Shown here piece by piece: positions 9,505 through 18,204 of a stretch of 64,000 bases of DNA (positions are counted from its first letter, which is position 1; every line of letters starts with the position of its first letter). Both the position numbers and the translations under genes were made by a program. Under the pieces are notes generated by a model that worked only from the letters and a program-made list of their open reading frames with translations, did no database searches and was not told the DNA's origin. Origin of the DNA: Betaproteobacteria bacterium UBA1934 (GTDB lineage: Bacteria > Pseudomonadota > Gammaproteobacteria > Burkholderiales > Rhodocyclaceae); contig DDFG01000001.1 in the NCBI GenBank assembly GCA_002337055.1, positions 583,252-647,251 of the forward strand. The letters run 5' to 3'.

Positions 9505-10082
9505 CGATTCCGCCTGCCGGCGTGTGCGGCGTCGACGAAGCGGGGCGCGGACCGCTGGCCGGGCCGGTCGTCGCCGCCGCGGTGTTGCTTGATCCCGCGC
9601 GCCCGCCGATCACCGGACTGAACGATTCCAAGAAATTGTCGGAAAAAAAGCGATTGGCTCTGGCCGATGCCATCCGCGAACAGGCGCTCGCCTGGGCCGT
9701 GGCGGAAGCGAGCGTCGAAGAAATCGACCGGCTGAATATCCTGCAAGCCAGTCTGCTGGCCATGCTGCGGGCGGTCGAGCAACTGGCGGTGCGGCCGGAA
9801 GCGGCCTGGGTCGATGGCAACCGTTGCCCGGCGCTGGCCATGCCCGTCGAGGCGATCGTGCAAGGCGACGGCAAGGTTGCCAGCATCGCGGCCGCTTCCA
9901 TCCTGGCGAAGACCTGGCGGGATGCTCAGATGCGCGAACTGCACCGGGAATTTCCGATGTACGGCTTTGATCGTCACATGGGCTACCCGACGCGAGCGCA
10001 TTTTGCCGCCCTGCAAGCGCATGGTCCCTGTCTCCACCATCGACGCAGCTTTGCGCCGGTTGCCCAGCTGGCGCTGCTGTGA
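9492..10082 (+). CDS. rnhB: ribonuclease HII
   Basis: RNase HII removes ribonucleotides misincorporated in DNA. The 196-residue protein has the family start CGVDEAGRGPLAGPVVAAAV with the catalytic Asp and Glu, the second acidic site near AAWVDGN, the KVASIAAASILAK segment and the C-terminal YGFDRHMGYPT. The ATG lies inside the end of lpxB (13-base overlap), as is common for lpxB-rnhB pairs. Confidence 0.96.
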   Translation: MSALTIPPAGVCGVDEAGRGPLAGPVVAAAVLLDPARPPITGLNDSKKLSEKKRLALADAIREQALAWAVAEASVEEIDRLNILQASLLAMLRAVEQLAVRPEAAWVDGNRCPALAMPVEAIVQGDGKVASIAAASILAKTWRDAQMRELHREFPMYGFDRHMGYPTRAHFAALQAHGPCLHHRRSFAPVAQLALL

Positions 10083-10852
10083 AGTACATTCACTCGCGTG
10101 ACAACGCGCAGTTCAAGGCGTTGAGGCGCCTTGCCGAATCGGCGCGCGAACGCAAGTCCACCGGCCAAACGCTGATCGACGGCGTGCATCTGATCGAGGC
10201 CAGCGAGGCTGCCGGCCTACCGGTCAAGCAACTGATCATCAGCGAATCGGGGCTGACCCGGCGCGAAATCGCCGCGCTGGCGGGGGAGCGGGACGGGCTG
10301 GTGCTGGCCGACGCCCTGTACCGCGAGGTGGCGGTCGTCGAAACACCCAGCGGCGTGATGGCGACGATCGACACGCCGTCCGCCTCGCCCCCCGATTGCG
10401 CCGCCGACGCGATGTTGCTGGATGGCGTTCAAGATCCGGGCAACGTTGGCACGCTGATGCGCACCGCGGCGGCAGCGGGCATCCGTCAGGTGCTGCTTTC
10501 GGCGGATTGTGCCGGCGCGTGGTCGCCTAAGGTGCTGCGGGCGGGGCAGGGGGCGCACTTTCTGCTCAACGTGATCGAAGAGGCCGACCTTGCGGCGTTT
10601 GCGGGCGATTTTCGCGGGGCTGTCGCCGCCACGACGCTTGAGGCGGCGACAGCGCTCTATGACTGCGATCTCCGGGTGCCCATCGCCTGGATCTTTGGCT
10701 CCGAAGGTCAAGGCGTTCGCCCGGCGCTGTTGTCGCTGGCCGGATTGCGGGTGCATATCCCGATGGCGGGTGCGGTCGAGTCGTTGAACGTGGGCGCTGC
10801 CGCGGCCGTCTGCTTGTTCGAAACATTGCGCCAGCGCCAAGCCGCGGGCTGA
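10079..10852 (+). CDS. TrmH/SpoU-family RNA 2'-O-methyltransferase
   Basis: This 257-residue protein is a SPOUT methyltransferase with an N-terminal RNA-binding domain (about residues 1-85) and a C-terminal SpoU domain. The three SpoU motifs are visible: LDGVQDPGNVGTLMRTA, WIFGSEGQGV and IPMAGAVESLNVGAAAAV. Members methylate ribose in rRNA or tRNA; the exact target cannot be read here. It resembles the TsnR/RlmB-like group rather than the short TrmL. The start is a GTG overlapping the rnhB stop by four bases, so it is probably the last gene of the envelope operon. Confidence 0.88.
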   Translation: MKYIHSRDNAQFKALRRLAESARERKSTGQTLIDGVHLIEASEAAGLPVKQLIISESGLTRREIAALAGERDGLVLADALYREVAVVETPSGVMATIDTPSASPPDCAADAMLLDGVQDPGNVGTLMRTAAAAGIRQVLLSADCAGAWSPKVLRAGQGAHFLLNVIEEADLAAFAGDFRGAVAATTLEAATALYDCDLRVPIAWIFGSEGQGVRPALLSLAGLRVHIPMAGAVESLNVGAAAAVCLFETLRQRQAAG

Positions 10853-10984
10853 GTTCCGACGACGACCGTGTGTCGCCGGGTTCAAGCGCGTGTCGAGGCC
10901 GTTTGCTCGCGCGGCGCATGACAAGAATCTGGCGGGCGGCGGCCGGATCGGCTATCATTCGGCTTTCCCGCAGCCTGTTTTTCC

Positions 10985-12619
10985 ATGACCAAATTCGTCT
11001 TCGTTACAGGTGGTGTCGTGTCCTCTCTGGGCAAAGGCATCGCCGCCGCGTCGCTCGGGGCCATTCTGGAATCCCGCGGCATCAAGGTTACCCACCTCAA
11101 GCTTGACCCCTACATCAACGTCGATCCCGGCACGATGAGTCCTTTCCAGCATGGCGAGGTCTTCGTCACCGAGGATGGCGCCGAGACCGACCTCGATCTC
11201 GGGCATTACGAGCGCTTCACCAGCGCCAAGATGGGCAAGCGCAACAATTTCACCACCGGCCAGATTTACGAGTCGGTCATAAAAAAAGAACGGCGCGGCG
11301 AGTATCTCGGCAAGACGGTGCAGGTGATTCCGCATATTACCGACGAGATCAAGCTGTTCATCAAGCGCGGTGCCGAGGGCGCCGATGTGGCCATCATCGA
11401 GGTCGGCGGCACGGTCGGCGACATCGAATCCCTGCCTTTCCTCGAAGCCATCCGTCAGATGGGCATCGAAGAAGGTCGCCACAACACCTGCTACATGCAT
11501 TTGACGCTGTTGCCCTACATTCCGACGGCCGGCGAACTCAAAACAAAGCCGACCCAGCACTCAGTCAAGGAACTGCGCGAAATCGGCATCCAGCCTGACG
11601 TTCTGCTCTGCCGCGCCGACCGTTCGATGCCGCCGGAAGAGCGCAAAAAGATCGCGCTGTTCTGCAACGTGATGCCTGAAGCCGTGATCGAGTGTCTCGA
11701 CGCCGATTCCATCTACAAGATTCCCGGCATGCTGCACGAGCAGATGCTGGACGAAATCGTTTGCCACAAGCTCAATATCCTCGCCCGCGCCGCCGATCTG
11801 TCGGTGTGGGAGAAGCTTATCGACGCGCAGGCGCACCCGCTGCATACCGTGGACATCGCCTTCGTCGGCAAGTACGTCGATCTGACCGAATCCTACAAAT
11901 CGCTGATCGAGGCCGTTCGCCACGCCGGGATTCATACGCGTTGCCAGGTCAACATCCATTACCTCGATTCGGAAGAGATCGAGAAATACGATTGCGCTGA
12001 ACTGACGCGCATGGACGCCATTCTGGTGCCGGGCGGTTTCGGCAAGCGTGGCACCGAAGGCAAGATCAAGGCGATCCGCTACGCCCGTGAAAACAAGCTG
12101 CCTTACCTCGGCATTTGTCTGGGCATGCAGCTGGCGACCATCGAATTTGCCCGCCACGTGGCCGGTCTGGAAGGCGCCAACAGCACCGAATTCGACCCTG
12201 ATACGCCGCATCCGGTCGTGGCGTTGATTACCGAATGGCTGGATCGCGAGGGCAAGGTCGAGAAACGCACTGCCGATTCCAACCTTGGCGGCACCATGCG
12301 TCTGGGCGCCCAGCGCTGCCCGATCAAGCCGGGTACCCGCGCGGCGCAGATTTACGGCAAGGAAGTGAACGAGCGTCACCGCCATCGCTACGAGGTGAAC
12401 AATCTCTATGTGCCCAAGCTTGAAGCCGGTGGCCTGGTGATTTCGGCCCGCACGCCGACCGAAGACCTGCCGGAAATGATGGAACTTCCCGAGGTCATGC
12501 ATCCGTGGTTTGTCGGTGTGCAGTTCCACCCGGAATTTACCTCCAATCCGCGTCAGGGGCATCCGCTCTTCAGCTCGTTTGTCCGCGCGGCCTTGGCCGG
12601 AAAGCAGGGCAAGCAATGA
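10985..12619 (+). CDS. pyrG: CTP synthase
   Basis: PyrG converts UTP to CTP using glutamine and ATP. The 544-residue length is typical. The synthetase domain opens with FVFVTGGVVSSLGKGI and contains the LDPYINVDPGTMSPFQHGEV segment. The C-terminal class I glutaminase has the nucleophile elbow GICLGMQ and the catalytic His-Glu in VQFHPEF. It is separated from the upstream operon by 132 bases, which probably hold a promoter. Its stop overlaps the kdsA start, linking CTP supply to CMP-Kdo synthesis. Confidence 0.98.
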   Translation: MTKFVFVTGGVVSSLGKGIAAASLGAILESRGIKVTHLKLDPYINVDPGTMSPFQHGEVFVTEDGAETDLDLGHYERFTSAKMGKRNNFTTGQIYESVIKKERRGEYLGKTVQVIPHITDEIKLFIKRGAEGADVAIIEVGGTVGDIESLPFLEAIRQMGIEEGRHNTCYMHLTLLPYIPTAGELKTKPTQHSVKELREIGIQPDVLLCRADRSMPPEERKKIALFCNVMPEAVIECLDADSIYKIPGMLHEQMLDEIVCHKLNILARAADLSVWEKLIDAQAHPLHTVDIAFVGKYVDLTESYKSLIEAVRHAGIHTRCQVNIHYLDSEEIEKYDCAELTRMDAILVPGGFGKRGTEGKIKAIRYARENKLPYLGICLGMQLATIEFARHVAGLEGANSTEFDPDTPHPVVALITEWLDREGKVEKRTADSNLGGTMRLGAQRCPIKPGTRAAQIYGKEVNERHRHRYEVNNLYVPKLEAGGLVISARTPTEDLPEMMELPEVMHPWFVGVQFHPEFTSNPRQGHPLFSSFVRAALAGKQGKQ

Positions 12620-13455
12620 AGTTGTGTGGTTTCGAGGCCGGGCTGGATTGGCCTTTCTTCCTGATCGCCGGCCCTTGCACGGCGGAATCGCTTACGCTCT
12701 GCGTCGACGTGGCGGGCACGATGAAAGATATCTGTGACCGTCTGCGCGTGAACTACATTTTCAAGGCTTCCTACGACAAGGCGAATCGCTCCTCCGGCAC
12801 CTCGCCGCGCGGGCCGGGGCTGGATGCCGGTTTGCAGCTGTTGGCGGAAGTGAAACGTCAGGTCGGCGTACCCGTGCTGACCGACGTTCACACCGAAGCC
12901 GAAATTCCCGCCGTCGCCAGTGTTGTCGATGTGCTGCAAACGCCGGCTTTCCTCTGTCGCCAGACCGATTTCATCCACGCCGTGGCGGCGGCCGGCAAGC
13001 CAGTAAATATCAAGAAAGGCCAGTTCCTTGCACCGGGCGACATGAAAAACGTTGTCGCCAAGGCTCGCGAGGCGAACGGCGGCGCCGACAACCTAATGGT
13101 TTGCGAGCGCGGTGCCAGCTTCGGATACAACAATCTCGTGTCGGACATGCGCTCGCTGGCGATCATGCGCGATTGCGCATGTCCGGTGGTGTTCGACGCC
13201 ACGCATTCGGTGCAGTTGCCGGGCGGGCAGGGGACCTCATCTGGCGGTCAGCGCGAATTCGTGCCGGTGCTGGCACGCGCGGCCGTGGCGACCGGGGTTG
13301 CCGGGTTGTTCATGGAAACGCATCCCTGCCCGGAGAAGGCGCTGTCGGATGGTCCGAACAGTTGGCCGCTGGCGCGCATGGAAAACCTGTTGGCGACGCT
13401 GGTGGCGCTGGACAAAACCGTCAAGGCTGCCGGCTTGGTCGAGATGACGCTGTAA
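12616..13455 (+). CDS. kdsA: 3-deoxy-8-phosphooctulonate synthase
   Basis: KdsA condenses arabinose 5-phosphate with phosphoenolpyruvate to make Kdo-8-phosphate for the LPS inner core. The ATG at 12616 overlaps the pyrG stop (ATGA) and gives 279 residues. Family motifs include LIAGPCTAES, FKASYDKANRSS, RGPGLD, the LTDVHTE segment and the C-terminal GLFMETHPCPEKALSDGPN. A longer reading from 12505 lies inside pyrG and is rejected. Its product, PEP use, and neighbour eno form a coherent set. Confidence 0.97.
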   Translation: MKLCGFEAGLDWPFFLIAGPCTAESLTLCVDVAGTMKDICDRLRVNYIFKASYDKANRSSGTSPRGPGLDAGLQLLAEVKRQVGVPVLTDVHTEAEIPAVASVVDVLQTPAFLCRQTDFIHAVAAAGKPVNIKKGQFLAPGDMKNVVAKAREANGGADNLMVCERGASFGYNNLVSDMRSLAIMRDCACPVVFDATHSVQLPGGQGTSSGGQREFVPVLARAAVATGVAGLFMETHPCPEKALSDGPNSWPLARMENLLATLVALDKTVKAAGLVEMTL

Positions 13456-13509
13456 ATTTTATAAGCGACTTTAACTCTAAACCCCAAGTTACTGATAAAA
13501 GGAAACAAT

Positions 13510-14793
13510 ATGAGCTCAATCGTTGATGTTGTTGCGCGCGAGATTCTGGATTCCCGAGGCAACCCGACCGTCGAGGCCGACGTGTTGCTCGAATCCGGTG
13601 TCATGGGTCGCGCCGCCGTACCGTCCGGCGCGTCCACCGGCTCGCGCGAGGCTATCGAACTGCGCGATGGCGATGGCAGTCGCTTCCTCGGCAAAGGGGT
13701 GATGCAGGCAGTCGAAAACGTCAATACCGAGATTTCCGAAGCCATCATCGGCCTGGACGCGCAGGAACAGGCCTTTATCGACCAGACCATGATCGACCTG
13801 GATGGCACCGACAACAAGTCGCGCCTGGGCGCCAACGCCATCCTGGCGGTGTCGATGGCCGTGGCCAAGGCGGCTGCCGAGGAATCAGGCCTGCCGCTGT
13901 ACCGCTATTTTGGCGGTTCCGGCCCGATGCAGATGCCGGTGCCGATGATGAACATCATCAACGGCGGCGCGCACGCCAATAACAGTCTGGATATCCAGGA
14001 ATTCATGATCATGCCGGTCAGCCAGACCTCGTTCCGCGAAGCCCTGCGCTGCGGCGCCGAGATCTTCCATGCGCTGAAGAAGCTGCTGGACAAGAAGGGC
14101 TTCTCGACCGCGGTTGGTGACGAAGGCGGCTTCGCGCCCAATCTGGGTAGCCACGCCGAGGCATTGCAAGTCATCATGCAGGCCATCGAGAACGCTGGCT
14201 ATGTGGCCGGGCAGGACGTACTGCTGGCGCTCGACTGCGCCGCTTCCGAGTTCTACAAAGACGGCAAGTATCACCTCGAAGGCGAGGGCTTGCAGCTGAC
14301 TTCCGAGCAATTCACCGACTACCTCGCCAACCTGGCCGACAATTTCCCCATCGTTTCGATCGAAGACGGCATGGCGGAAGGCGACTGGGATGGCTGGAAG
14401 CTGCTGACCGACCGCCTGGGCAAGCAGGTGCAGATTGTTGGCGACGACCTTTTCGTCACGAACACACGCATTCTCAAGGAAGGCATCCAGAAAGGCATCG
14501 CCAACTCCATCCTGATCAAGATCAACCAGATCGGTACGCTATCGGAAACCTTTGCCGCCATCGAAATGGCCAAGCGCGCCGGTTACACGGCGGTGATTTC
14601 GCATCGTTCGGGCGAGACCGAAGACAGCACCATCGCCGACATTGCGGTCGGCCTGAATGCGGGTCAGATCAAGACCGGTTCGCTCAGCCGCTCGGATCGC
14701 GTCGCTAAATACAATCAACTGCTGCGCATTGAAGAAGATCTCGGCGATACCGCCTCTTATCCGGGCCGCGAGACCTTCTACAATATTCGTTGA
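13510..14793 (+). CDS. eno: enolase
   Basis: Enolase interconverts 2-phosphoglycerate and phosphoenolpyruvate, the substrate of KdsA encoded just upstream. The 427-residue length is normal. The N-terminal AREILDSRGNPTVE and the substrate loop SGASTG are present, as are the metal-site motif SIEDGMAEGDWDGW and the C-terminal signature ISHRSGETEDSTIADIAVG. A good ribosome site (AAAGGAAA, 13498-13505) precedes the ATG. Confidence 0.98.
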   Translation: MSSIVDVVAREILDSRGNPTVEADVLLESGVMGRAAVPSGASTGSREAIELRDGDGSRFLGKGVMQAVENVNTEISEAIIGLDAQEQAFIDQTMIDLDGTDNKSRLGANAILAVSMAVAKAAAEESGLPLYRYFGGSGPMQMPVPMMNIINGGAHANNSLDIQEFMIMPVSQTSFREALRCGAEIFHALKKLLDKKGFSTAVGDEGGFAPNLGSHAEALQVIMQAIENAGYVAGQDVLLALDCAASEFYKDGKYHLEGEGLQLTSEQFTDYLANLADNFPIVSIEDGMAEGDWDGWKLLTDRLGKQVQIVGDDLFVTNTRILKEGIQKGIANSILIKINQIGTLSETFAAIEMAKRAGYTAVISHRSGETEDSTIADIAVGLNAGQIKTGSLSRSDRVAKYNQLLRIEEDLGDTASYPGRETFYNIR

Positions 14794-14798
14794 GGGTA

Positions 14799-14829
14799 TG
14801 AGGCGGTGAGCGTCTGCTGGGCCGCCTCA
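14799..14829 (+). terminator. hairpin between eno and ftsB, possible attenuator
   Basis: An 8-base inverted repeat (TGAGGCGG at 14799-14806, CCGCCTCA at 14822-14829) encloses a 15-base loop. It ends 8 bases before the ftsB ATG, and no T-run follows. It may lower read-through or mask the ftsB ribosome site; this is inferred from the base pairing only. Confidence 0.35.
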
Positions 14830-14837
14830 CAATTGAC

Positions 14838-15134
14838 ATGCGCTGGCTGACGGTCGCCCTGATCGCCCTGATCGCCTTGCTGCAATACCCGCTCTGGCTG
14901 GGTAAGGGCGGCTGGCTCAAGGTATGGGAATACGACCGTCAGTTGCAGGCGCAGAAAGAGGCCAACCACACGTTGGAAATCCGCAACGCCGGCCTTGATG
15001 CCGAAGTGCGCGACCTTAAGCAGGGCTACGACGCTATCGAGGAACGCGCCCGTTTCGAGTTGGGCATGATCAAGCACGACGAGGTCTTCGTCCCGATTCC
15101 TGAAAACCGCGCCGAAAAGCCAAAGGGCAGGTAG
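14838..15134 (+). CDS. ftsB: cell division protein FtsB
   Basis: FtsB is a small bitopic protein of the divisome FtsQLB subcomplex. The 98-residue protein has one N-terminal membrane segment (about residues 3-22) followed by a coiled coil (DRQLQAQKEANHTLEIRNAGLDAEV as a region, residues 33-70) and the ERARFELGMIKHDEVFVPIP end typical of the family. It follows eno in many beta- and gammaproteobacteria. No clear Shine-Dalgarno is seen before the ATG. Confidence 0.9.
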   Translation: MRWLTVALIALIALLQYPLWLGKGGWLKVWEYDRQLQAQKEANHTLEIRNAGLDAEVRDLKQGYDAIEERARFELGMIKHDEVFVPIPENRAEKPKGR

Positions 15135-15181
15135 AATCGTCCGCATCGGCACATCGTGCCGATCACCGAAAGGAGGACGAG

Positions 15182-15652
15182 ATGCAGTTGAAGGCAGGTA
15201 ACGAAGCGCCCGATTTTTCGTTGCCGGATGCCGACATGCAAATCGTCGAACTCGCCCGCTTGCGAGGCCGTCGGGTGGTGCTCTTCTTCTACCCCAAGGA
15301 CGGCACGCCGGGCTGCACGCTCGAAGCGACCGATTTCTCGGACCACGAGGCTGATTTTCTGCAAGCGGATTGCCACTTGTTCGGCATCAGCCGCGACGAA
15401 TGCCTGAAACACGCTGAATTCCGCGACCGCGAAGGTATTGGTATTGCACTGCTTTCTGACGCAGATGGCGCTGTCTGCAAACGATATGGCGTCTGGCAAG
15501 CCCGTGAAGTCGATGGCCAGAAGAAGTTTGGAATCCAGCGGTCGACTTTCGTGATCGACCGCGCCGGCGTGATTCGTCACGCCCTCTACAACATCAATTA
15601 CCGAGGCCACGCCCAGGCGGTGCTGCGTCTCGTCAAGGAGATGCAAACATGA
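15182..15652 (+). CDS. bcp: thioredoxin-dependent peroxiredoxin, Bcp/PrxQ type
   Basis: Bcp reduces peroxides with a thioredoxin-fold active site. The 156-residue protein has the family segment LFFYPKDGTPGCTLEATDF, with the peroxidatic Cys at residue 45. The resolving Cys that E. coli Bcp carries five residues later is replaced here by Thr50, so this protein is either 1-Cys or uses another of its cysteines. The ribosome site AAAGGAGG lies at 15169-15176. The stop overlaps the slyD start, so the two are co-translated. Confidence 0.88.
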   Translation: MQLKAGNEAPDFSLPDADMQIVELARLRGRRVVLFFYPKDGTPGCTLEATDFSDHEADFLQADCHLFGISRDECLKHAEFRDREGIGIALLSDADGAVCKRYGVWQAREVDGQKKFGIQRSTFVIDRAGVIRHALYNINYRGHAQAVLRLVKEMQT

Positions 15653-16149
15653 CCACCCAGATCATCAAGAACACCGTCGTCACGCTCGACTACAACGTGA
15701 CCGACCCGGATGGCCAGGTCGTCGACGCAGGGCGGGAACCCATCATCTACCTGCATGGCGGTTACGACGATATCTTTCCGCGTATCGAGGAAGAACTGCA
15801 CGAAAAGAAAGCTGGCGACACCATCCGCGTCAAGCTGCAACCCGACGAAGCCTTTGGCGACTACGATGCCGAACTGGTGCAGATCGAACCGCGCAAGGAT
15901 TTCCCCAAAGAACTCGAAGTCGGCATGCAGTTCGAGGGCGCCCCGGAAGGCAGCGACGACGAGGATTTCATCGTCTACCGCGTGACCGAAATTGCCGATG
16001 ACAAGGTTGTGCTGGACGGCAACCACCCGCTGGCAGGCATGGCGCTGATCTTCACCTGCACCGTGACCGCCGTGCGCCCGGCCTCTGCCGAAGAAATCGA
16101 GCACGGGCATGTGCATGGCGAGGACGGGGAGGGGCATACCTGCCATTAA
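15649..16149 (+). CDS. slyD: FKBP-type peptidyl-prolyl isomerase, SlyD-like
   Basis: SlyD-type proteins are cytosolic prolyl isomerases with chaperone activity and metal binding. The 166-residue protein has the FKBP half-domains with the insert-in-flap domain between them (about residues 65-130). The C-terminus is histidine-rich (EHGHVHGEDGEGHTCH), a short version of the SlyD nickel-binding tail. The ATG overlaps the bcp stop. Confidence 0.88.
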   Translation: MTTQIIKNTVVTLDYNVTDPDGQVVDAGREPIIYLHGGYDDIFPRIEEELHEKKAGDTIRVKLQPDEAFGDYDAELVQIEPRKDFPKELEVGMQFEGAPEGSDDEDFIVYRVTEIADDKVVLDGNHPLAGMALIFTCTVTAVRPASAEEIEHGHVHGEDGEGHTCH

Positions 16150-17034
16150 GGTTGTATTGGGGCGACATTGCGCAGATGAGCTTCGGCTGCCCAAAGCGAA
16201 TTTCATGAAAATTTTTGAGCGAAAAAGGGTCTGTGCTGTTGGCTGCGGTTCAACCGATAAATGCAACGCACTAAACACAGCGTAAGCGGACTGAGTGTTG
16301 CCCATGTGGTCCTTGAATTGATTACGCTGAAGGCGTCATAGCCTTGATGTGTGGGCACGGGAGCATGGGAGATTCGCGGCGGCAGATTGCCCAATTGTTC
16401 GATTACAGCTTCTAGTTGAGACGAGTAGCATACAGCCACGTCCCAGTGTCGACCTTGGAAGGTCGATACCTGCCGAGTGTGAATAGATTTCCAGATAGGT
16501 GGCGATGAGCGGACGATCCATCAGTTCCATTTCAGCCTGGATCGAGCACGCAGGGAGGTCAACTCAAGGATTCACGAGATCGAACACATGGGGCTGCGGT
16601 GAGGCTGCCAACCAACTTCACCCTTGCTACCTTCGTCAACGTGGGTGCCCCGTTGAGGCGCTTGATAGCGCCATTTGAACGAAAACGTAAATGGTCTCGC
16701 TGGGAGGTGTTTGCCCAACGAAATCGATCTGTCAGCCTTTTCAAAGGCCAAGTTGACGGCCATTTCAAGATAATTGAATTAGCGTCCCAGAACACCTAAA
16801 CTACGAAACACCCGTCCGGCATTTTTATCAAACTTTTGCGCTCAACGATTGGCTCTGCATTCCAAGCGTTCGTGTTCACATTGTCACTGTCGCCGATCAG
16901 AACGGACTTTGATTTGGTTGGTGGACATAACATGCTAATTGAATGCCGCGAATGCACTGTCCGTCCGTTATGACCTGATGCATCAGGTACGCTCAGCCGA
17001 ATGAACCCATTAATCAAGCTTGAGGAGGAATGCG
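16150..17034. other. 885-base region with no intact gene
   Basis: No full-length gene is recognisable between slyD and the histidine kinase. On the minus strand three short open frames follow one another with overlapping ends (about 16530-16440, 16445-16275 and 16305-16170), which is the pattern of a decayed gene broken by frameshifts. The peptide pieces match nothing I recognise. The part from 16560 to 16800 holds short open frames on both strands with no family resemblance. The base composition is less GC-rich than the flanking genes. A palindrome at 16973-16988 is listed separately. Confidence 0.5.
16973..16988. promoter_or_regulatory. 16-base perfect palindrome upstream of kinase gene
   Basis: ACCTGATGCATCAGGT is a perfect inverted repeat, located 46 bases upstream of the histidine kinase start. 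Perfect palindromes of this length often bind dimeric regulators, so it is a candidate operator. No regulator can be assigned from sequence. Confidence 0.35.
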
Positions 17035-18204
17035 ATGTTCCGCGATCTGACATTCCGGGCACAGTGGTGCGAAGCGATTATCAAGTCCTCGGAAGATGCG
17101 ATCATCAGCAAGACACTCGACGGTGTTGTTTCGAGTTGGAATATCAAAGCACAGAATTTGTTCGGATACAGCGAGGAGGAAATTGTTGGGCGACCAATCA
17201 CCCTTCTGTTCCCGGAACGTCTAAAGAACGAAGAAACACAAATTCTCCAAAAAATTTATCGCGGAGAAAGCATTAGTCATTTTGACACCATACGTTTACA
17301 CAAAAACGGTACTCCCATAGATGTTTCCGTCACGATCTCCCCTATCCGGAACGAGGAGGGGGGTGTTATTGGTATTTCAACGATTATTCGAGATATCGCT
17401 GAGCGCAAGAGAGCAGAGCGGGAAATCTCGCGCCTTTCTGCTGAGCGCCTTGCTCTGCTAAATGCCCGCACCGCTGAGTTACATATGACGGAAGAAAGGC
17501 TCGAACAGCGAACTCAGGAATTGCGCGCTACCCTGCGTCGGTTAGCCAGTGCTGAACGCAAGAAATCAGAGGAGGAGCGCAAGCGATTGAGCCAGGAGTT
17601 GCACGACGAGATCGGTCAAATGCTCACCGCACTCAACTTCAATTTGGAAATTGCCAGGCGGAAAATACAAAGTCCAGATTCAGCTTCCGCGCTGGAAGTC
17701 GCCATTCAGATTTCAGAAGAAATTGTTAAAAGTGTGCGGCATATCATGTATCAACTACGGCCGCCCCAACTCGACGAATTCGGTCTGATTTCCGCTTTGC
17801 GCTGGCATATCGATCATCTCAAGCACTCATCCCCTCTGCATATCATTTTGCACGATAAGCTTGGAAAAAAAAGACTATCACCTGATCTAGAAATGACTTG
17901 CTTTCGGATCGTGCAGGAATCCATCACCAATATTCTTCGCCACGCTAGTGCCACCCAAGCTGATATTCATGTCATGCTCAATGCCTCTCTTCTCGATTTG
18001 CACATTCGAGACGACGGGGTTGGCTTTGAAGCACCACCGGACTCGGAAAATAGCTTTCCGGCAGGGCACTTTGGGTTACGTGGCATGCGCGAGCGAGTGA
18101 TAGCTATGAACGGACGATTTTCCATCGTCTCCGCGCCTGGCCGCGGCTGCGTTATCGAAATCTCCATCCCGAAGGATGTCGAGCAAGGTGATCATTTATG
18201 GTGA
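17035..18204 (+). CDS. soluble PAS-domain histidine kinase (NarL/LiaS-type)
   Basis: This 389-residue kinase has no membrane segment, so it probably senses a cytosolic signal. An N-terminal PAS domain covers about residues 10-125. A coiled-coil linker follows, then a HisKA_3 dimerisation domain with the phosphorylated His190 in SQELHDEIGQ, and an HATPase domain with N-box RIVQESITNILRHA and G-box HIRDDGVGF. I chose the ATG at 17035 because GAGGAGG at 17022-17028 is well spaced before it; a TTG at 17020 would overlap that site. Its stop overlaps the start of the LuxR-type regulator, its likely partner. Confidence 0.9.
   Translation: MFRDLTFRAQWCEAIIKSSEDAIISKTLDGVVSSWNIKAQNLFGYSEEEIVGRPITLLFPERLKNEETQILQKIYRGESISHFDTIRLHKNGTPIDVSVTISPIRNEEGGVIGISTIIRDIAERKRAEREISRLSAERLALLNARTAELHMTEERLEQRTQELRATLRRLASAERKKSEEERKRLSQELHDEIGQMLTALNFNLEIARRKIQSPDSASALEVAIQISEEIVKSVRHIMYQLRPPQLDEFGLISALRWHIDHLKHSSPLHIILHDKLGKKRLSPDLEMTCFRIVQESITNILRHASATQADIHVMLNASLLDLHIRDDGVGFEAPPDSENSFPAGHFGLRGMRERVIAMNGRFSIVSAPGRGCVIEISIPKDVEQGDHLW

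Noticed and set aside
10918..10958. Sigma-70 promoter before pyrG (ATGACA ... TATCAT)
   Set aside because: The spacing between the two boxes is 29 bases, far from the 17 needed.
16559..16799. Insertion sequence transposase fragment in the gene-poor region
   Set aside because: No DDE-type motif, terminal inverted repeats or flanking duplication could be seen, and the short peptides match no transposase family I know.
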